From Phanerodontia chrysosporium (taxonomy: Eukaryota > Basidiomycota > Agaricomycetes > Polyporales > Phanerochaetaceae), in the NCBI GenBank assembly GCA_001910725.1, contig MJGA01000023.1, forward strand, positions 372,001 to 436,000: DNA of 64,000 bases. The letters run 5' to 3'. A program made the translations under genes and the position numbers. Positions within the stretch are counted from its first letter, which is position 1, and each line of letters starts with the position of its first letter. The notes under the pieces were generated by a model. It searched no databases. It was not told the origin of the DNA and saw only the letters and a list, made by a program, of their open reading frames with translations. Shown here one piece after another: positions 44,629 to 57,697 of the stretch.

Positions 44629-47046
44629 ATGAAGTCCATCCAAGAGTACGGGACCTGGAAAAGCCCGATAACAACTGCTATGATAACACAGGAGGCGCGT
44701 GGGTCTACGTTATTGCCTCTCTTCATGTCTTGACCCGAAGCAGGTGCTCGCATTCGAGGATCTCGCAGTGGATGTGCAACTCGGACGTCTCTACCACACT
44801 GTAAAGCGTCCTTCCGACACGCGTCTTGTCATTGTAGCCACCGAGACCAAGCGAGATGCGATTGGCGAGAAATATCACGCTCGGTGAGAAATATCTTTGT
44901 CAGAACGTGCAGCGTACCTCCAGCTGACCCGCATGTCAGTTCTGTTATAAACGGCTACGGGGGCCGACCCATGGCTGTGAAAGGCGGCGATATCTACTTC
45001 ACTAACATACCGGACTTCAGGATCTACAAAGCCTCCAGCGGGATTTGTGAGGCTATCTCACCAGGTAGACGTGATGACCATCCCGTGTTAGTACAGGCGA
45101 AGTTGACATCGCTGCAGCAAAGCCTGAGTGGCATTTCGGGGACCTGGAGGTCCACCCTACACAGGATCTCGTCGTATGTGTCCGCGAAGATCTCACAGAT
45201 CCTTCTCCGGGCGCAGTTCAGACGACGCTTGTTGCACTGAACACAACAGACGGATCCGTCACGACCATAGCTGCAGGGTGGGACTTCTACGCAGACCCAG
45301 TGTTCTCACCCGACGGGAAGAGGCTCGCCTATACTCGCTGGAACCACCCCGACTCCGCGTTTCACTCTATGCAGCTCGTGGTAGCGAACGTCGTCTCGAG
45401 CGAGCAAGGACTGTCCCTCACGCACGAAGTGGTAGTCGCTGGCGAACCGGGCAAGAGCGTGGCTCAGCAGCCGCAGTGGCTTACCAACGACGAGCTCATG
45501 TTTGTCTACGACATCTCGGGCTGGGGACAGCCCTGGCGGTACAAGGTCGGCAGGTCAGCTCGCCCAATCCTCGCGTCGCCTGTCGAGGAAGACTTCTCTG
45601 AGGCACACTGGTTCCACGGCACCTCTACCTACGCGGTGCTCAGCCCGACCCTCGCCATTTGCAGCGCCCTTGCCGGCGGTTTTGCCAAGCTGTATGTCGT
45701 CGAGATCGAGCGCGGGTCGCTGCATCAGCTCGACAACCCATATCCTGCCCTGAAGCAGGCCCGCGCTCTAGACACGACGTCTGCAGTGTTTGTCGGGTCC
45801 AAGGCAGACGAGGCGGCCGCGATTGTGAGACTCACTCTGGTGCCTGCTCCTGACGGCGCCTGGAGCGCGACGTTCGACGTGGTGGCTCCTTCGACCGCCA
45901 TCGACCTGCCAAAGGGCTTCGTGCCGGAGCCCCAGGGCCTGCAGCTGTCGGACGACGAGGGCCGGCCGCTCCACGCCATCTACTTCCCGCCTGCGTCTCC
46001 CGACTTCCGGGGCCCTCCTGGAGACAAGCCGCCTGCGGTAGTCAGCTTCCACCCAGGCCCGAACTACAGGCCGACCCCCGGTTTCGACTGGGTACGCTTG
46101 CTCTACACTTCGCGAGGTTGGGCGTGGTAAGACTCGTTACTCCAGCTGATCGTTTGCGTTCTCTGAGTTGGCATCGCAGGATCGAAGTCATGTTTGGAGG
46201 TACGACGGGTTTCGGGAGGGAATATCAGTATGTGCGACGGCTTGACAACATTGCGAAATCGCTCACGCGCGTCTCAGACAACGGCTGGAGGGTCAACTGG
46301 GTATCAGAGACGTCAATGACGTCCAGTCTGCTACCAAGCAGATCATTGAGCTCGGCATGGTCGACCCTGCGCGCGTCGCAATACGCGGAGGGGCATCTGG
46401 TGAGTACGCATCAGCCCAACCCAGGCCTCCCGTTGACACGTCTCGCGGCAGGCGGATACGGCGTCCTGCGTTCCCTCAGCCTCCATCCCGGGCTCTACGC
46501 CGCGGGCACGACGTTCTTTGGCATGATCGACCTGCGGACCATCCACGAGGCGACGCAGAAGGCAAGCTGGTGCCGACACTTCCGCACAGGGCCCGTGCTG
46601 ACGCTCCCCGCCCAGTTCCAGATGCACTACGTGAAGCACCTCCTCGGGGGCTATCCCGACGAGATCCCCGACGTCTTCCGCGCGCGCTCGCCGCGGTACA
46701 GCCCGGAGGCGATCCAGGACCCCGTGCTGGTGCGCCTGTCGCCCACGCCTCCGTGCCCGTGCGCCGCTGACACACGCCCCGCGTCCCCGGCCTGCAGCTC
46801 ATCTACGGGCGGCGCGCGGAGCAGACGCCCATCGCGCAGATCGAGGCGTTCGCGGACGCGATACGCGCGCACGGGCACCGCGCGGACCTGTTCGTGCTCG
46901 AGAACGAGGGGCACCGCATGCGCGACGCGGAGAGCTGGACGAAGTCGTACCAGGCCGAGCTCGAGTTCTTCGAGGAGATCGCGGGCTTTGCGGGGAAGGA
47001 CGACGGGCGGGAGGCGTCCGGGGCGGGGACGTGCCGTGTACTGTAG
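44629..47046 (+). CDS. S9-family (prolyl oligopeptidase / acylaminoacyl-peptidase-like) serine hydrolase
   Basis: Start MKSIQEYGTWKSPITTAM. The beta-propeller part includes NGYGGRPMAVKGGDIYFTNI, EWHFGDLEVHP, a long exon with DFYADPVFSPDGKRLAYTRW and NHPDSAFHS, and PQWLTNDELMFVYD. The alpha/beta-hydrolase part follows: PAVVSFHPGPNY, FTSRGWAW-type, VMFGGTTGFGREYQ, QIIELGMVDPARVAIRGGAS joined across an intron to GGYGVLRSLSL. This gives the nucleophile motif G-A-S-G-G. The catalytic His should be in ENEGHRMR. Where homologues have G-x-x-D-x-x-V-P the sequence is GRRAEQTPI, so the acid residue seems replaced. The exon 1-2 phase near 44697 is uncertain. The end at 47046 follows an Asp/Gly-rich non-conserved tail. 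Confidence 0.82.
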
Positions 47047-50000
47047 GGCCGTGGCGCCTCTGTGGATGCCTTCGGCATGGCCTGGCGTCGCTGAAATGCT
47101 GAAACGCACGGTGCTGACTCACTCGTGGTAAGACCGCAGCGGGAATGTCGTTACTGAAGACGCAGTGATGAGTGACTGTGTGCGTGGCGCACGCCGGTGA
47201 CTTGGCATCCCCCACTGCAAATCTCGCGCACGCTCACTGGCCCGTGTTCTACCTGCCGCCGCTAACGTAACTAAACGCGCCATCACGCTCTCAGGGAAGG
47301 CTGAGGCAGGCCAGTGCGATGTCCGCGCAGGGACCGCCACGCATCGCCAGCGCAGCACGTCTCCCGTACGTCCTCTCCCAGCAGCATGAAACGCACACGA
47401 AGCACAGGGCCGCGGCCACAGCTCCCACGGCCGCAGCCCACAGCCCAGCACCGGCACGCCAGCCTGGCGAACAGCGACCCGTGTTACGGCACGCGCGCGC
47501 TCTTCTTTGATGGGCCCACGTCCCCGCGCCGCGCGCTGCTGCGATACGGGCCTCGGTGGCCAAGAGCGGCACTGTTTGCCCTCTTTGTACGTTCCGTAAC
47601 GGCTGGGCAGACTCTGATCCCCGGGGGCACGCGCGCAGCTGAGTCCGTGGCGGGCCTGCAGGACGTGTTGCAAGTGTCAAGGCGGCTACCACTGTGCAGG
47701 TAGGGTTGACGGTGCATGCTCGTTGCGTAATCATGGCGTCGATGTACGCTGCAGATAGGCAACGTGTGGGGGCCTCCTGGACTTTCGTACGAGATCTTTC
47801 GCGACGACGACCGTATCGCTAGACGCATGCCGGAACACATACGACACTCGCACGCAGTACCATCATTCATGAAAAAAAAAAAAAAGCTTGTGTCATATTG
47901 AGCACTGCAGATCTTCAAGCTTAATGCTGGAAGGAAGCGCACGTGCGCATCGGAAACTCGCCATATACCCTCCGCGGGCTTCTCGCGAGCCTCGCGAGCA
48001 GAGCACAGATGCAGATGGATCGCTGCAATTTTCCTTCTTTCTAGTGCCTGCCGACTCCGAGACGTCGACTGTCCGCGAGAAGCGCAGCCCACTCAGCATC
48101 GAGACGACCCGTAGCCCGAGCACCCATCAGCGCAGACCACAGCAGCCGCCTCCGCGTCGCACCATGCCGACTGACCAACCCTGCCTGCAGAACGCGCGGC
48201 GCGGCGCGGCGCACACCCCCCAAGGGGCGCACAAGCGCGATTGCCGAGGACGGCATCCGCGCAGGGCCAGCTCGCACTGCGACCCATCGAGATCCGGCGG
48301 TTGCGGACATTGGAAGGGGAGAGCACGGCAAGATAGGCTTCAGGGTGTGTATCTAGCGTCTTCGAGGCGAAAAGGCAATCTTGCGCGCGCGCGCGCGGGG
48401 TTGTCCCGCTGCACCAGATGCGCACACCCTGGCGACGATCCCACCCGTCCTTGTGCGCGTGATTCTGCGGGCTGGCGGGGCTGGTGCCGCGCCGTTCTGT
48501 GTGGGGGCCCGGGGTTTTTCTGTTCGTTCGTTTCCCCGGCAGATTTAGAGAAAAAACAGCGTGTTTTTTTCCGGATGCGCGTGATCTGCGAGGGGGATTG
48601 GCGGGGGTGCCGAACGCCGAGTGCACACCCTCGGGACGTCCGTCGCGGGGCAGCCCTGGCGGGTTGTGTCGCGAGCTTTTCGCGGTCGCTGTCGCACGCA
48701 AAAGCCTCCTCACAGCGGGAGGGGCACGCCATCGCAGACCGCAGCCCGTGCGCGAGATTACGCCGATATCGCGGAGGTCTCCCGCGCACGGGGGGAACGC
48801 ATCGCGAAACGTCCTGCTGCGGCATGCTGCAGGGCCCGAAAATGTCATGAGATTGGGGCGCGCGGAGGAGTGTGTACGAGAGCGATCGCGGCGAGAGGCA
48901 AGGTTCGGCGCGACCGCGGAGGAAGTACAGCGCTGCGAGGATTAGCCTTCCGCGGGAGGTTACGTCGCGCCGGCGCGCACCTGCTCGAAAGAAGAAGGCC
49001 TCGCAGACCGTGGGAGAGGGGGCGCGGCAGGCCGTTGTGAGCGTGATAACGACCACGGCGCATCCTTGGAGAGTGTTGGGCTCAGGCGTAGGCTGCCGTC
49101 CAGGTGGGGCTCGAGGTGTCGCGGGTGTCAGGTGTGTGTGTGTGTGCACAGCTGCGCCGGGCACGTCCGAGGAACCAGCACTAGCCCGCCCGCGTCTGGC
49201 GGTCGCATTCAGATTGCAGCACGGCTCCACAGCAGCGCGGCCAGTCTATTTCGAAACAGAGCTCGGGGGGTGCGCGCAGGACTAAAGGGTGGAGAGGCTA
49301 CCGTAAGGCATTGTCATCACGGACGCGACGGCACGCCAGCCATATGCGGGCAGCGCAGATCCGCGTTCGCACCGAGCCCCGGACTTGTGCGTGCGCAACG
49401 CTCGCAGGGGGGTCGCGTTGCAGCGGGGCCGGCAGCGGGGGCAGCGGTGTGGGGGCGGGCAGGCCTCGCTGTGCTTCGCGCCATTCCAGGCGCGAGCGGA
49501 GGCGGCGGGCGGCGGGCGTAGGTAAGGCGCCTTGAGGGCCGTCACCGTGACGTTTCTGCAAGTGCGTCGACGAAGCATCGTTGCAGGCACACCGCGTCTC
49601 TCCGCGGCCGCATTTGCGGGTGGGCGGGCGCCGCCGGGGCAGGATGGTGACTTGACGGTTACGTGTGCTGTATGAAGTGCACAGCTGCCGAGGCGGGAGC
49701 ATCCGCACGGCCGGGCACCGCTCCATCTTCTCGCTGCACGCACACAAGAAAATCTTCGGAGAACTGCAGTACAGTGGGCGTGCTCGCACCTCGTCTCCGC
49801 CGTTCCATGAACCTTGGGGACGCGGGAGCCAGGAACGCGTGATCCGGCGCGGCCGGCGCGCGGTGATGCCGGCGGGCCCGCGTGCCGCGCCGTGCACCCT
49901 GCAGCCAAGTCGTCAGTCGGTCCCAAGGCCTGATAGACGAGGCGCACGCACGCGCATACCTCATCGCCACGGTCGCTGACGCATGCAGCCCGCTGACGCA

Positions 50001-53000
50001 CCCGCGCAGAACAAGCTTTCTCGGACGCCCCGCGGACGCTGGTGCGCGCGCGCGCGCGCGAGCGTCGCCCGGGCGCGGAGAAGCGCATGCGCACGGGCTC
50101 TGCGGGCGTGCGCGGGCACGGGAGCATACCACCGCGGCGCGTATGCTCCGGCTGCGCGCAGCCAGCCCTGCAGAAGGGCGAGGGGCACGAGGTGCGCTAT
50201 CGGCCTGGGGCCAGCCGCCGTTCCTGGGACGGGCCTGGTCAGCCTCCCTCCCCGCGGATAGGTGTGGGGGGCATGACCCTCCGCCGGGCGTGTGCAGGAC
50301 CACAAAGGAGGTGTGGATGCCCCCCGCGCCAGGGACAACGGGCGCGCCTGTAGCATAGCTGCATTTCTCGTGCGTCCTCGTGGACAGTGGGGGGATCACA
50401 GAGATGGACCGACCGATGCGCTACGCAGGCGACGGGCCTGCTCGTGCGATGGCATTCCTCCCGGGCAGGCCGCGCGCCGCTGCGTGATGTTCGCCAATAT
50501 ATGCAGCGCAGCGATCGCATGACGCACGTAGCCTCCAAAACAGTCTAGGTCCCCCGCATCTGCGGGCGCCTTGCGCGATGGTCAGACGACCTCGCCACGG
50601 CTCTTGCGTCGCCTGCGGCAAGGCGCCAGGCGCCGCGGGTGAGTGAGCCAGAAAAAAGGTGAGGGCGTGCAGCCAAAGCGGCGTCGCCGCGCCTCGACCG
50701 CGGCGCGAAGCGGCGTCGACGTGCGAGCTGCGAAGGAGGCGCGGCCGCGGAAGCATGCCCTTGCCCCAGATTTCCCCCCACGCGCATCCATGCCACCCGC
50801 TCGCGCCAAGCGACGTTTTCTGCGGCAGCGAAATAGCATCGTCATCGCCCTGGGTCGGGTCCAGGTTCCGTGTTCGCGTTCTTCTGGCCGTGGGCCACAC
50901 GCCCCCGCGTGCTTCCCACAGCGTCCCACGGCGTCGCGGACCAGGGTGCGCAGCGCGCACCGCGGGCGTGACGCACACAGTCTGCCACAGCCGAGGGCGC
51001 GGCTAGCGCGGCGCGCGACGACGTCCCACGCCGGCTGCGACGCCACAGACGTTTTGCGGACGGAGAGCCAGGCAGGCGAAGGGTCCTGGTGCCGATGGGC
51101 GTCGCGGGCGCCTTGCGCGTGTGTGGGACGCGAGCGCTAATGCTGCGTATGCCTCGCGACATGCGCGCAAGCGTGGCTTGCGCCCTCGCGTGGCGCGTCG
51201 GGGCGCGCGCGTACAGGCATCGCTCGCCCAATAGCGCAAGGGCCGCCGCGAGCCGCGTCAGGTGTGGCGCGGCATGCGCGAGATGTGCTGCCTCCGAGGG
51301 GGCCCTCCTGCGGCGTATATCGCGCACGCGGCAGCTGATGCGCGGGGAACCCGGCGCTCGTGCACCCGGGCACTGGAATCGCTGTAATGGTGGGCGGGAG
51401 TGGGGTGCACCGCGTGCTCGCCGCGGGAGGCGAGAGAGCGAAGCGGACAGCGCGGAGACCAGACGGGTGCCGTCACCGGTCGCGAGTGTGTGTGGCCCCC
51501 GAGCGCAGGGGCATGATTGCGGGGGCTGGCATCTTCCTATCAGGGACGATGGCGGTGCGGATGTGGGGTCGTCTGTGTGGGGGTGCCCGTCTTCCGCGGA
51601 CGTGCAGAAAGCGTCGTCGGGAGGCCAAGTATGTCGCGACTTTCGGAGCGTCGTCTAGCGTCTCCGGGTGGTGTCAAGGGTAGACGCGAGGAGGTAGAGC
51701 GAGTCTTGCCATGTTCGTTGCACCTCCGGGCCTGAGTGCGTTTGGCCGGCACCGACATGCGGTCGGTCGTGTAGAGAATAACGCCATGGCCGTGTGTTGC
51801 TCTGGAAATTTCGAATCTGCTGGCGGGAAGCTGGCCTGGGATGGTTGGGCTCAGGTACGAGGTGCGGGGGTGAGGAGTAGGTTGTTCGGCGCATCCCCAA
51901 GCTGCCGATATGAAACTGGAAACGCCGCGCGGTCGTGGACGGATGTTTCTACGACAGAGTGACGAGTCAGTGCACGCTTTGCCAGCTGCTGGTTACCGAG
52001 TGCGTGACAAAGCGCGTAGCTGAAGCACAGGAAATCGGCTAGCGTCGAGTGCGCTGTGCATGTGAGCGAGACCCTTGCGAGTCAAGCGTTTCGTCATGTT
52101 TCCGCGGGGAACGTCAAGGAATGGTCCAACGGGCGAGGTTGTTTCAGGAACGACTGCTGGTGGTGGGCCACATTTACGTATGCAGCGACGCCGCAGCGGG
52201 CACGGCGGCGCCCATAGACGTGTAGGCGAGGGGCGCGTGCTGTTGCCAGAGAGGCTCAGTGTTCAGCCATATGCTATGGGGAGGCGTTCGAGGCCCGGGA
52301 GAGCGAGCAAGCGTAGCAACGCGCTCCACGAGTGCGTGGGCAGCGGTGGAGTGCGCGGGCGGGCTGACAGGCTGGCATCAGCTGACCCGGATGCGTACAG
52401 AAAAAAAACAAACAAAGGATGGAGAGCAGTGCGCAGGGGGTGATCTTTCCGCGAAACAGAGGAGCGTCGCTGGGCTGCAGCTGGAGGACATCGATGGCAC
52501 GGGCCCGTCGGATATGGGAGCGTCCAGCGGCGACGGAGCGAGCACGTCCGCCAGGAACGGAGGCGCACTCCGGGCGTGGGCCCCGATGGGATCGATCATC
52601 CGGCGCCGGTCTAGACCGCACACCGGGACATGCGAAGGGGATGTCAGGCCCGGGGGCTGTTTGCAAAAACAATTCGACACCGCTCAGAGAAATGGGGTCC
52701 GTACTTTCGACAGGGGCTGTTGGCTGTCCCAGGTGACTGCACCGGACCTTGGTGCAGGCGTTCGCGGGCTGTAGGGAACGGCCGACGCTGGCAGAGGCTC
52801 CGCTGGTTATGGCAGGTGTAGTGGTCGACGTCAGTGTGGAGTCGCTCTCGCCTTTATTGCGCGCGGGCGGGCAACGCTCGGGACCTGCCGGTCACGCGTC
52901 CGTGTTCCGATTGGACGCCGCCCGGAGGTGACGGCTGTCACGCCGGTCACGATGAACGCGGGGGCCTGGAACATTTGGGCGCAGCGGTGATGGGATTGTG

Positions 53001-53258
53001 CCCAAAGAGGACAGCAATGCTGGGTGCGAAAGCGCCGGTGGAGGAGGAGCAAAGAAATACGCCCGTCCCCGTCCACGTCCACGTCTTTCTTCTCTCTCAT
53101 ACTCTGCGACGCACAAGCCTACGAGCACGACAGCACCGCCGTACGATTATCGACAGCGACGTCTTGCGTGGCATACACGCTAAAGGATTTTGGCAGGCCT
53201 CGTGTTTCCCGCACGCCCCGCATTGCAACTCAGCGATTCTCGGGAGAAACACGCCATC
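47047..53258. other. 6.2-kb GC-rich gene-free block
   Basis: Strongly GC-rich with many overlapping open frames on both strands, but no recognisable domain or consistent exon chain. Simple repeats are present: an A14 run at 47872-47885, a (gt)n run near 49132-49146 and (gc)n runs near 48390 and 50044. The last 200 bases (53050-53250) become pyrimidine-rich, matching the leader of the next gene. Confidence 0.5.
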
Positions 53259-55666
53259 ATGACCAGAGATGCCTCTGCCGGTCCCAACTCCTCGTCGCTT
53301 GCGGACCGCACGCGACAATCGCTGCCCGTGCCGCACACTGCCCGTCCCAGTCTTGCCTATCAGCACCCAAACCACCCACGCCGCGCGAACGGCGCACCTG
53401 CCCCCGAGCCCCATCTGGGACCTCCTGCCTGCCCTCCTCGCGGAATAGACACGCTTCCTCCATGCCGGGCCTCCCCACCCCAGCGCCGTGTCTCAAAGTC
53501 CGGCCTGTCGCCCATTCAGACGGTCCGCAAGAGCCATTCATCCCGAGCCCATGTCCGAAGTAATCCGCCTAGTCGCTCGGGATCGCCCACGTCCTCCTCC
53601 TCCCCTCGAGCGCCCGCCCATCCTGGTGTCACATCGCATTTTAGCCTCCACGCTCCCCTCCAGGTCCATCAGCGTCACCACGAGTCCACCGCGCCCGGGT
53701 CGTCCACCAATCGGCGTTTGCAACATCCTCAGGACATTCAAGTACCACCCTCGCCGCCGGGCTCTCTCTCCGTCTCTCCCCCTTCGTCTCCCTCGTTGTC
53801 GTCGTCCTCGTCCCGCCTGCCGCGTCGACGCGTCCGCATCGCTTCCTGCTCGCCCGCGCCAGAGTCGCCACACCCAGCCCCGCCTACCACTCGGACACGC
53901 TCAATACGGTACGTCCCATTCACAGCCATTGTTCCTTTGGACCCCTTCTCTCCATCGTCCTCTCTCCCATTCTTTTCTTCCCTGCTGCGAACTTTATCCT
54001 TGATCAGTGCCGTGCCCTGCCTCAGCTTCTCGCGTCAAACCCTCTCTGGTCCGAGGCGCGTTGCGCGCTTCAGGCCTTGATCCAGATGCCACGGACGGCT
54101 TCGAGGCCACGCTCCCTTCGCCCCGCATGTAGACCCCGTTTATTGCCCCTCGCAGCGCCTCCGTTCATATATCTACTCCCTCGCCCCCTCTCGTTTTCGT
54201 GTTCCCGCTTACTCACGTCCTCCTTACCCGCACAGGTCATCGCCGTCGTGCCGGCCTGCACCTCATTCATACATCGTCAAAGCACTCATACCCCCTCCGG
54301 GCACGCCCACTTTGGCCATGTCGATGCAGATCCACGCCCCCTCACCCATCCTGTCGACGCAGAGCAACACTACAAATATGACGTCGCGCTCGTCGCGGTC
54401 TCGCTCAAGACCGTCCTCACCTCCCTCCATCGCGACACAGCTTCCGCTCTCAAGACCACCCATGCCTCGACCACCGTCGCGCTCTGAGAAGCTCCTCCGC
54501 GACACGCTGCGGCGTGCAGAAGAATACGACAGGATCCTCGCTTTGCAGGCCCTGCCGAGTCCCTCGCTCTTTGGTGCGACCCAGCCAGCACATGGCTTCG
54601 TGTCGCCGCCACCGTCGGGCCGCCGGACAAGACGGCATACGGCATCATCATTCAGCACCGAGAACTCTCTCGATGCGTTCGCTTATTGCGACACGGGCGC
54701 TTGCTACAGCGACGAGGAAGAAGCCAATGAGAACAAGCCCTCGCTCCTGCGTACGCCCTCTACCTCGTCCTCGTCTTCCGGGGTCACCCAGGGCTACTTC
54801 ACCCGCGCACCCCTCCCCCGCCACCACAGCGACGAGCTCGAGGCCCGCCATCGAAGCCCCATGCGCTCGCCCCGCGGCAGCGTCTTCTCTGACGACCCCG
54901 AGGACCAGACCTCGACGTCGTCGGCACGGACCCAGCTGCACCGGTCACCCCGGTCGGCGCCGAGTGTCTCGCGGTCGTCCTTCTCGCAGTCGCCCCACGC
55001 ATCCCATGCGCACGCGGCGTCAAGATCGCCTGCGGACCCGGCTGAGCGGTCGCCATGCGGGTGCCAGCCCGCGACGCTCACGCCGCACGAGGCTGTGCTA
55101 CGCAGCAGACTCGAGGGCGTGCTCCGCGGTGCGCGCCGCCAGGAGGAGCGCAGGCGCAGCCAGGAGCGCGGCGGGTACCACACCGGCAGCTCGAGCTCCA
55201 TGGCGAGCAGCAGGAACATGAGCGGCGAGGGCGACTGGTTCTTTGCTGCGGCCGAGGTGAGCCGTTTGTTACCGGGTGTCGTCTCGGGTCAAGGTTTAAC
55301 TGCAGATGTTTCTAGTCGACCTCGCCTGGTGCATACACCTACTCCACAAGAACAAGATCGAGCACGACGCCCGCGCCGGCGAGCCACTACCCGCGCTCGC
55401 CGTCACTCGCGAGCCAGGGCCTGCGGTCGCCCGCGTCCGCGGAGGCGCCGCTGACGCCGCCGCCGACACCGCCGTTCAACGCGCGCATCGCGGCCGCGCA
55501 GTGCAAGGCGATGGACGGCTACGTGTCGTTTGCGGACATCGAGGGCCTTGGCATGCCCGAGGGCGAGGGCGAGGACTATGACGACGACGAGGCCAAGCAC
55601 CGCGGCGGATGGCTCAAGTGGCTCCCGCTCGGCCACGCGAAGCGCGAGCGCAGCGACACGAGATAG
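53259..55666 (+). CDS. Large Ser/Pro-rich hypothetical protein
   Basis: Three exons (53259-53908, 54236-55256, 55316-55666) sum to 673 residues in frame, with introns of 327 and 59 nt. Function unknown. The first exon is low-complexity Ser/Pro/Arg (PSPPGSLSVSPPSSPSLSS). The second has more structured pieces: SEKLLRDTLRRAEEYDRILA, QALPSPSLFGATQPAHGFVS, SSFSTENSLDAFAYCDTGAC and a helix TPHEAVLRSRLEGVLRGARR. The third contains PLTPPPTPPFNARIAAAQCK, AMDGYVSFADIEGLGMPEG and ends GGWLKWLPLGHAKRERSDT. The C-terminal motifs look conserved; disorder dominates elsewhere, as in cell-cycle or signalling scaffolds (inference). Start context ccatcATGa follows a pyrimidine-rich leader. Confidence 0.65.
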
Positions 55667-57697
55667 ACGCCGTCGACCTGCATGTCCCCCTTGCTCTGCC
55701 CTCCGCCCTCGACGTCCCCCCATCTCTACTGTTAGAAGACTTGCTCTGTCCTCGATTTCGGTGTGCATATGCTTTGCTCCTTGCTCTTACATTCGCTCCA
55801 CCATGCATTACTACTTTGCTTTTTTTTTCTCTTTTGGCACTGCACCGCACCGCCCTCTCTTTCACCCACATCCCATCGCACACACCGCATACGTACCAAC
55901 ATCGCACAATCAAGATCGTCAAGAGCACCGCCATGGTCCTTGACCTCGTTTACTGTATCATTGTCCCACCACCGACGCTTACACCCCCACCCGCATGCCC
56001 CCGCACAGCAACAGAATGCTGCCGGATGGATTCTCCATAAACGTTGAATCGCATTGTTCTCCCGAGCACCGTTGCGCCCCGCCGCCGCCGCCGCCGCCCC
56101 TCACCGAATGTTGTCTGCCGAAGCGCCTCCTCCGACTGTCCCGCATCACGACCTCCTGTTCACGACCCTGCCACGACCCGCTCACGACCCCCTTCCTCTC
56201 ACGTCCAAAAAGGCGGCGCCGGTCCGGCACCGCGCTGCCCGGTGCCTCTCATTACACGTTACATCGGCTGTATTGCGACCCACCACGCGGACACGCTTGA
56301 GTATATATACCTGCGTACAACACATACAAGTATAAAGTAAGCTCCTATATGTATACCAGATGCCCCCTTCCCCCCACCCACACATATATCCCCCACCCAT
56401 CCCACATCGTTCCCGAGTTCGGCGGTTTTTTTGAATGGCGTTTTGGCGGTCGGCATAGGCTTCTCCGGCGCGCGTTGCTTCGACGGCCGTGCAACAGTAG
56501 ATAGACACTGTACACTTCTGGTCGTTTAGGCACCTGCCCAATGGCACTCTAGTCTCTGCGGTATATCTCTCGCTAGCGGGAAACACGAGCGACTGGCGTG
56601 GTGAAGTCTTTTCTTTCTTTCTGTTTTTTGGCTCTGGCGCAAGCGCGGCGGTGCTGTCGCCTGCTGATCGCTGCTCCGTCGATGCAGCCGCGATTGGGGA
56701 GTGAGGCACAGCGCGCGGTTGTTCGGAGCACCGGGAGCACCACGGAGCACCCGGGTTACTACACCCTGGCGGGGTCCAGCCCCTCGAGCCATCGGGATCG
56801 TGGGCGAGTGGGGGATCAGGCGACGTGCGCGCGTGCGCCCAGCTTGCGTCACGCCCCGCGTGTCGTGAGCGCTGAGGCTCCAGCTGATAATGCAAGCTCC
56901 GGGTGCGACGCTGCCGCGGTTTGGGGGACGTGCGGGCGAGTTCGAGAATGGCGATTGGTGATGTCGAATGACGACGGTTTCCTGCTCTTCTGTGGCTGGT
57001 GCTTGCTACAGGGTCCACGGGGTGGCAGGGTCCTGCTCTCCCCCAGCCGTGCGCGTCCGTCTGTGCCGGGCCTGGGCCCCACACCGTCTTGCGTCCTCTG
57101 TTCGGTGCGGCGTGGTCTAGTCGCGGGGGCACGTCCCCTCCTTCTGCGCAACGGTGGGAGTATCAACGGGGGAGGGGGTACCGTGCCCAGGGAACACCGT
57201 GCCTGGGGCAAAAACAGGCCTTCTGCTTGCGTGAGAAGTGCTGCAGGACGTCGGGGCGCGTCGCGGCCCTGGACGACGAGGACCCTCATTGCACCAAGAG
57301 AAGCACGCGAAAGCAGTGTGCGACTAGCGGGTATCGCGTGCGGTGCGGCCGACGAGGGCCAGTCTGCAGCGCGCGACGCACGCCTGGGCCCTCGTGCGCG
57401 CCCCGCTCGCGGGGACCCTGGGCAGGGTGCCGCGGGCGCGCGATCGTGGTCGCGCGCAGGACACGCATCGCACGCGTGATGGCGAGGGTCCGCGGGCCTC
57501 GATCGCGCTCGCTAGCGTTGCTGCACCCTGGGACGTGGGCTGCGTGGCGCACGCGGTGCCGCGGGATCGTCGCTGCACGGCCACGGGCACACCAGAACCG
57601 AAGGGTGGCCTTCGCGCAGGTAGCGTGCGCCGCCGCGCTGGGCAGGGCTCGTATGACGTTGCGGTGCGAGCGTGCTTCGTCGTGTGCGCGGACGACG
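55667..57697. other. Spacer without recognisable gene
   Basis: The first 650 bp include the 3' region of the preceding gene. The remainder is GC-rich with random-looking open frames. The strand-wise open stretch 56182-57132 (minus) has no protein-like features. Confidence 0.4.

Noticed and set aside
47888..48850. 320-codon open frame on the plus strand (and similar ones at 49282-50127 minus)
   Set aside because: No splice partners, no recognisable motifs, and overlapping frames of similar length on the other strand.
56182..57132. 316-codon minus-strand frame
   Set aside because: GC-rich composition artefact overlapping other open frames, no protein-like pattern.
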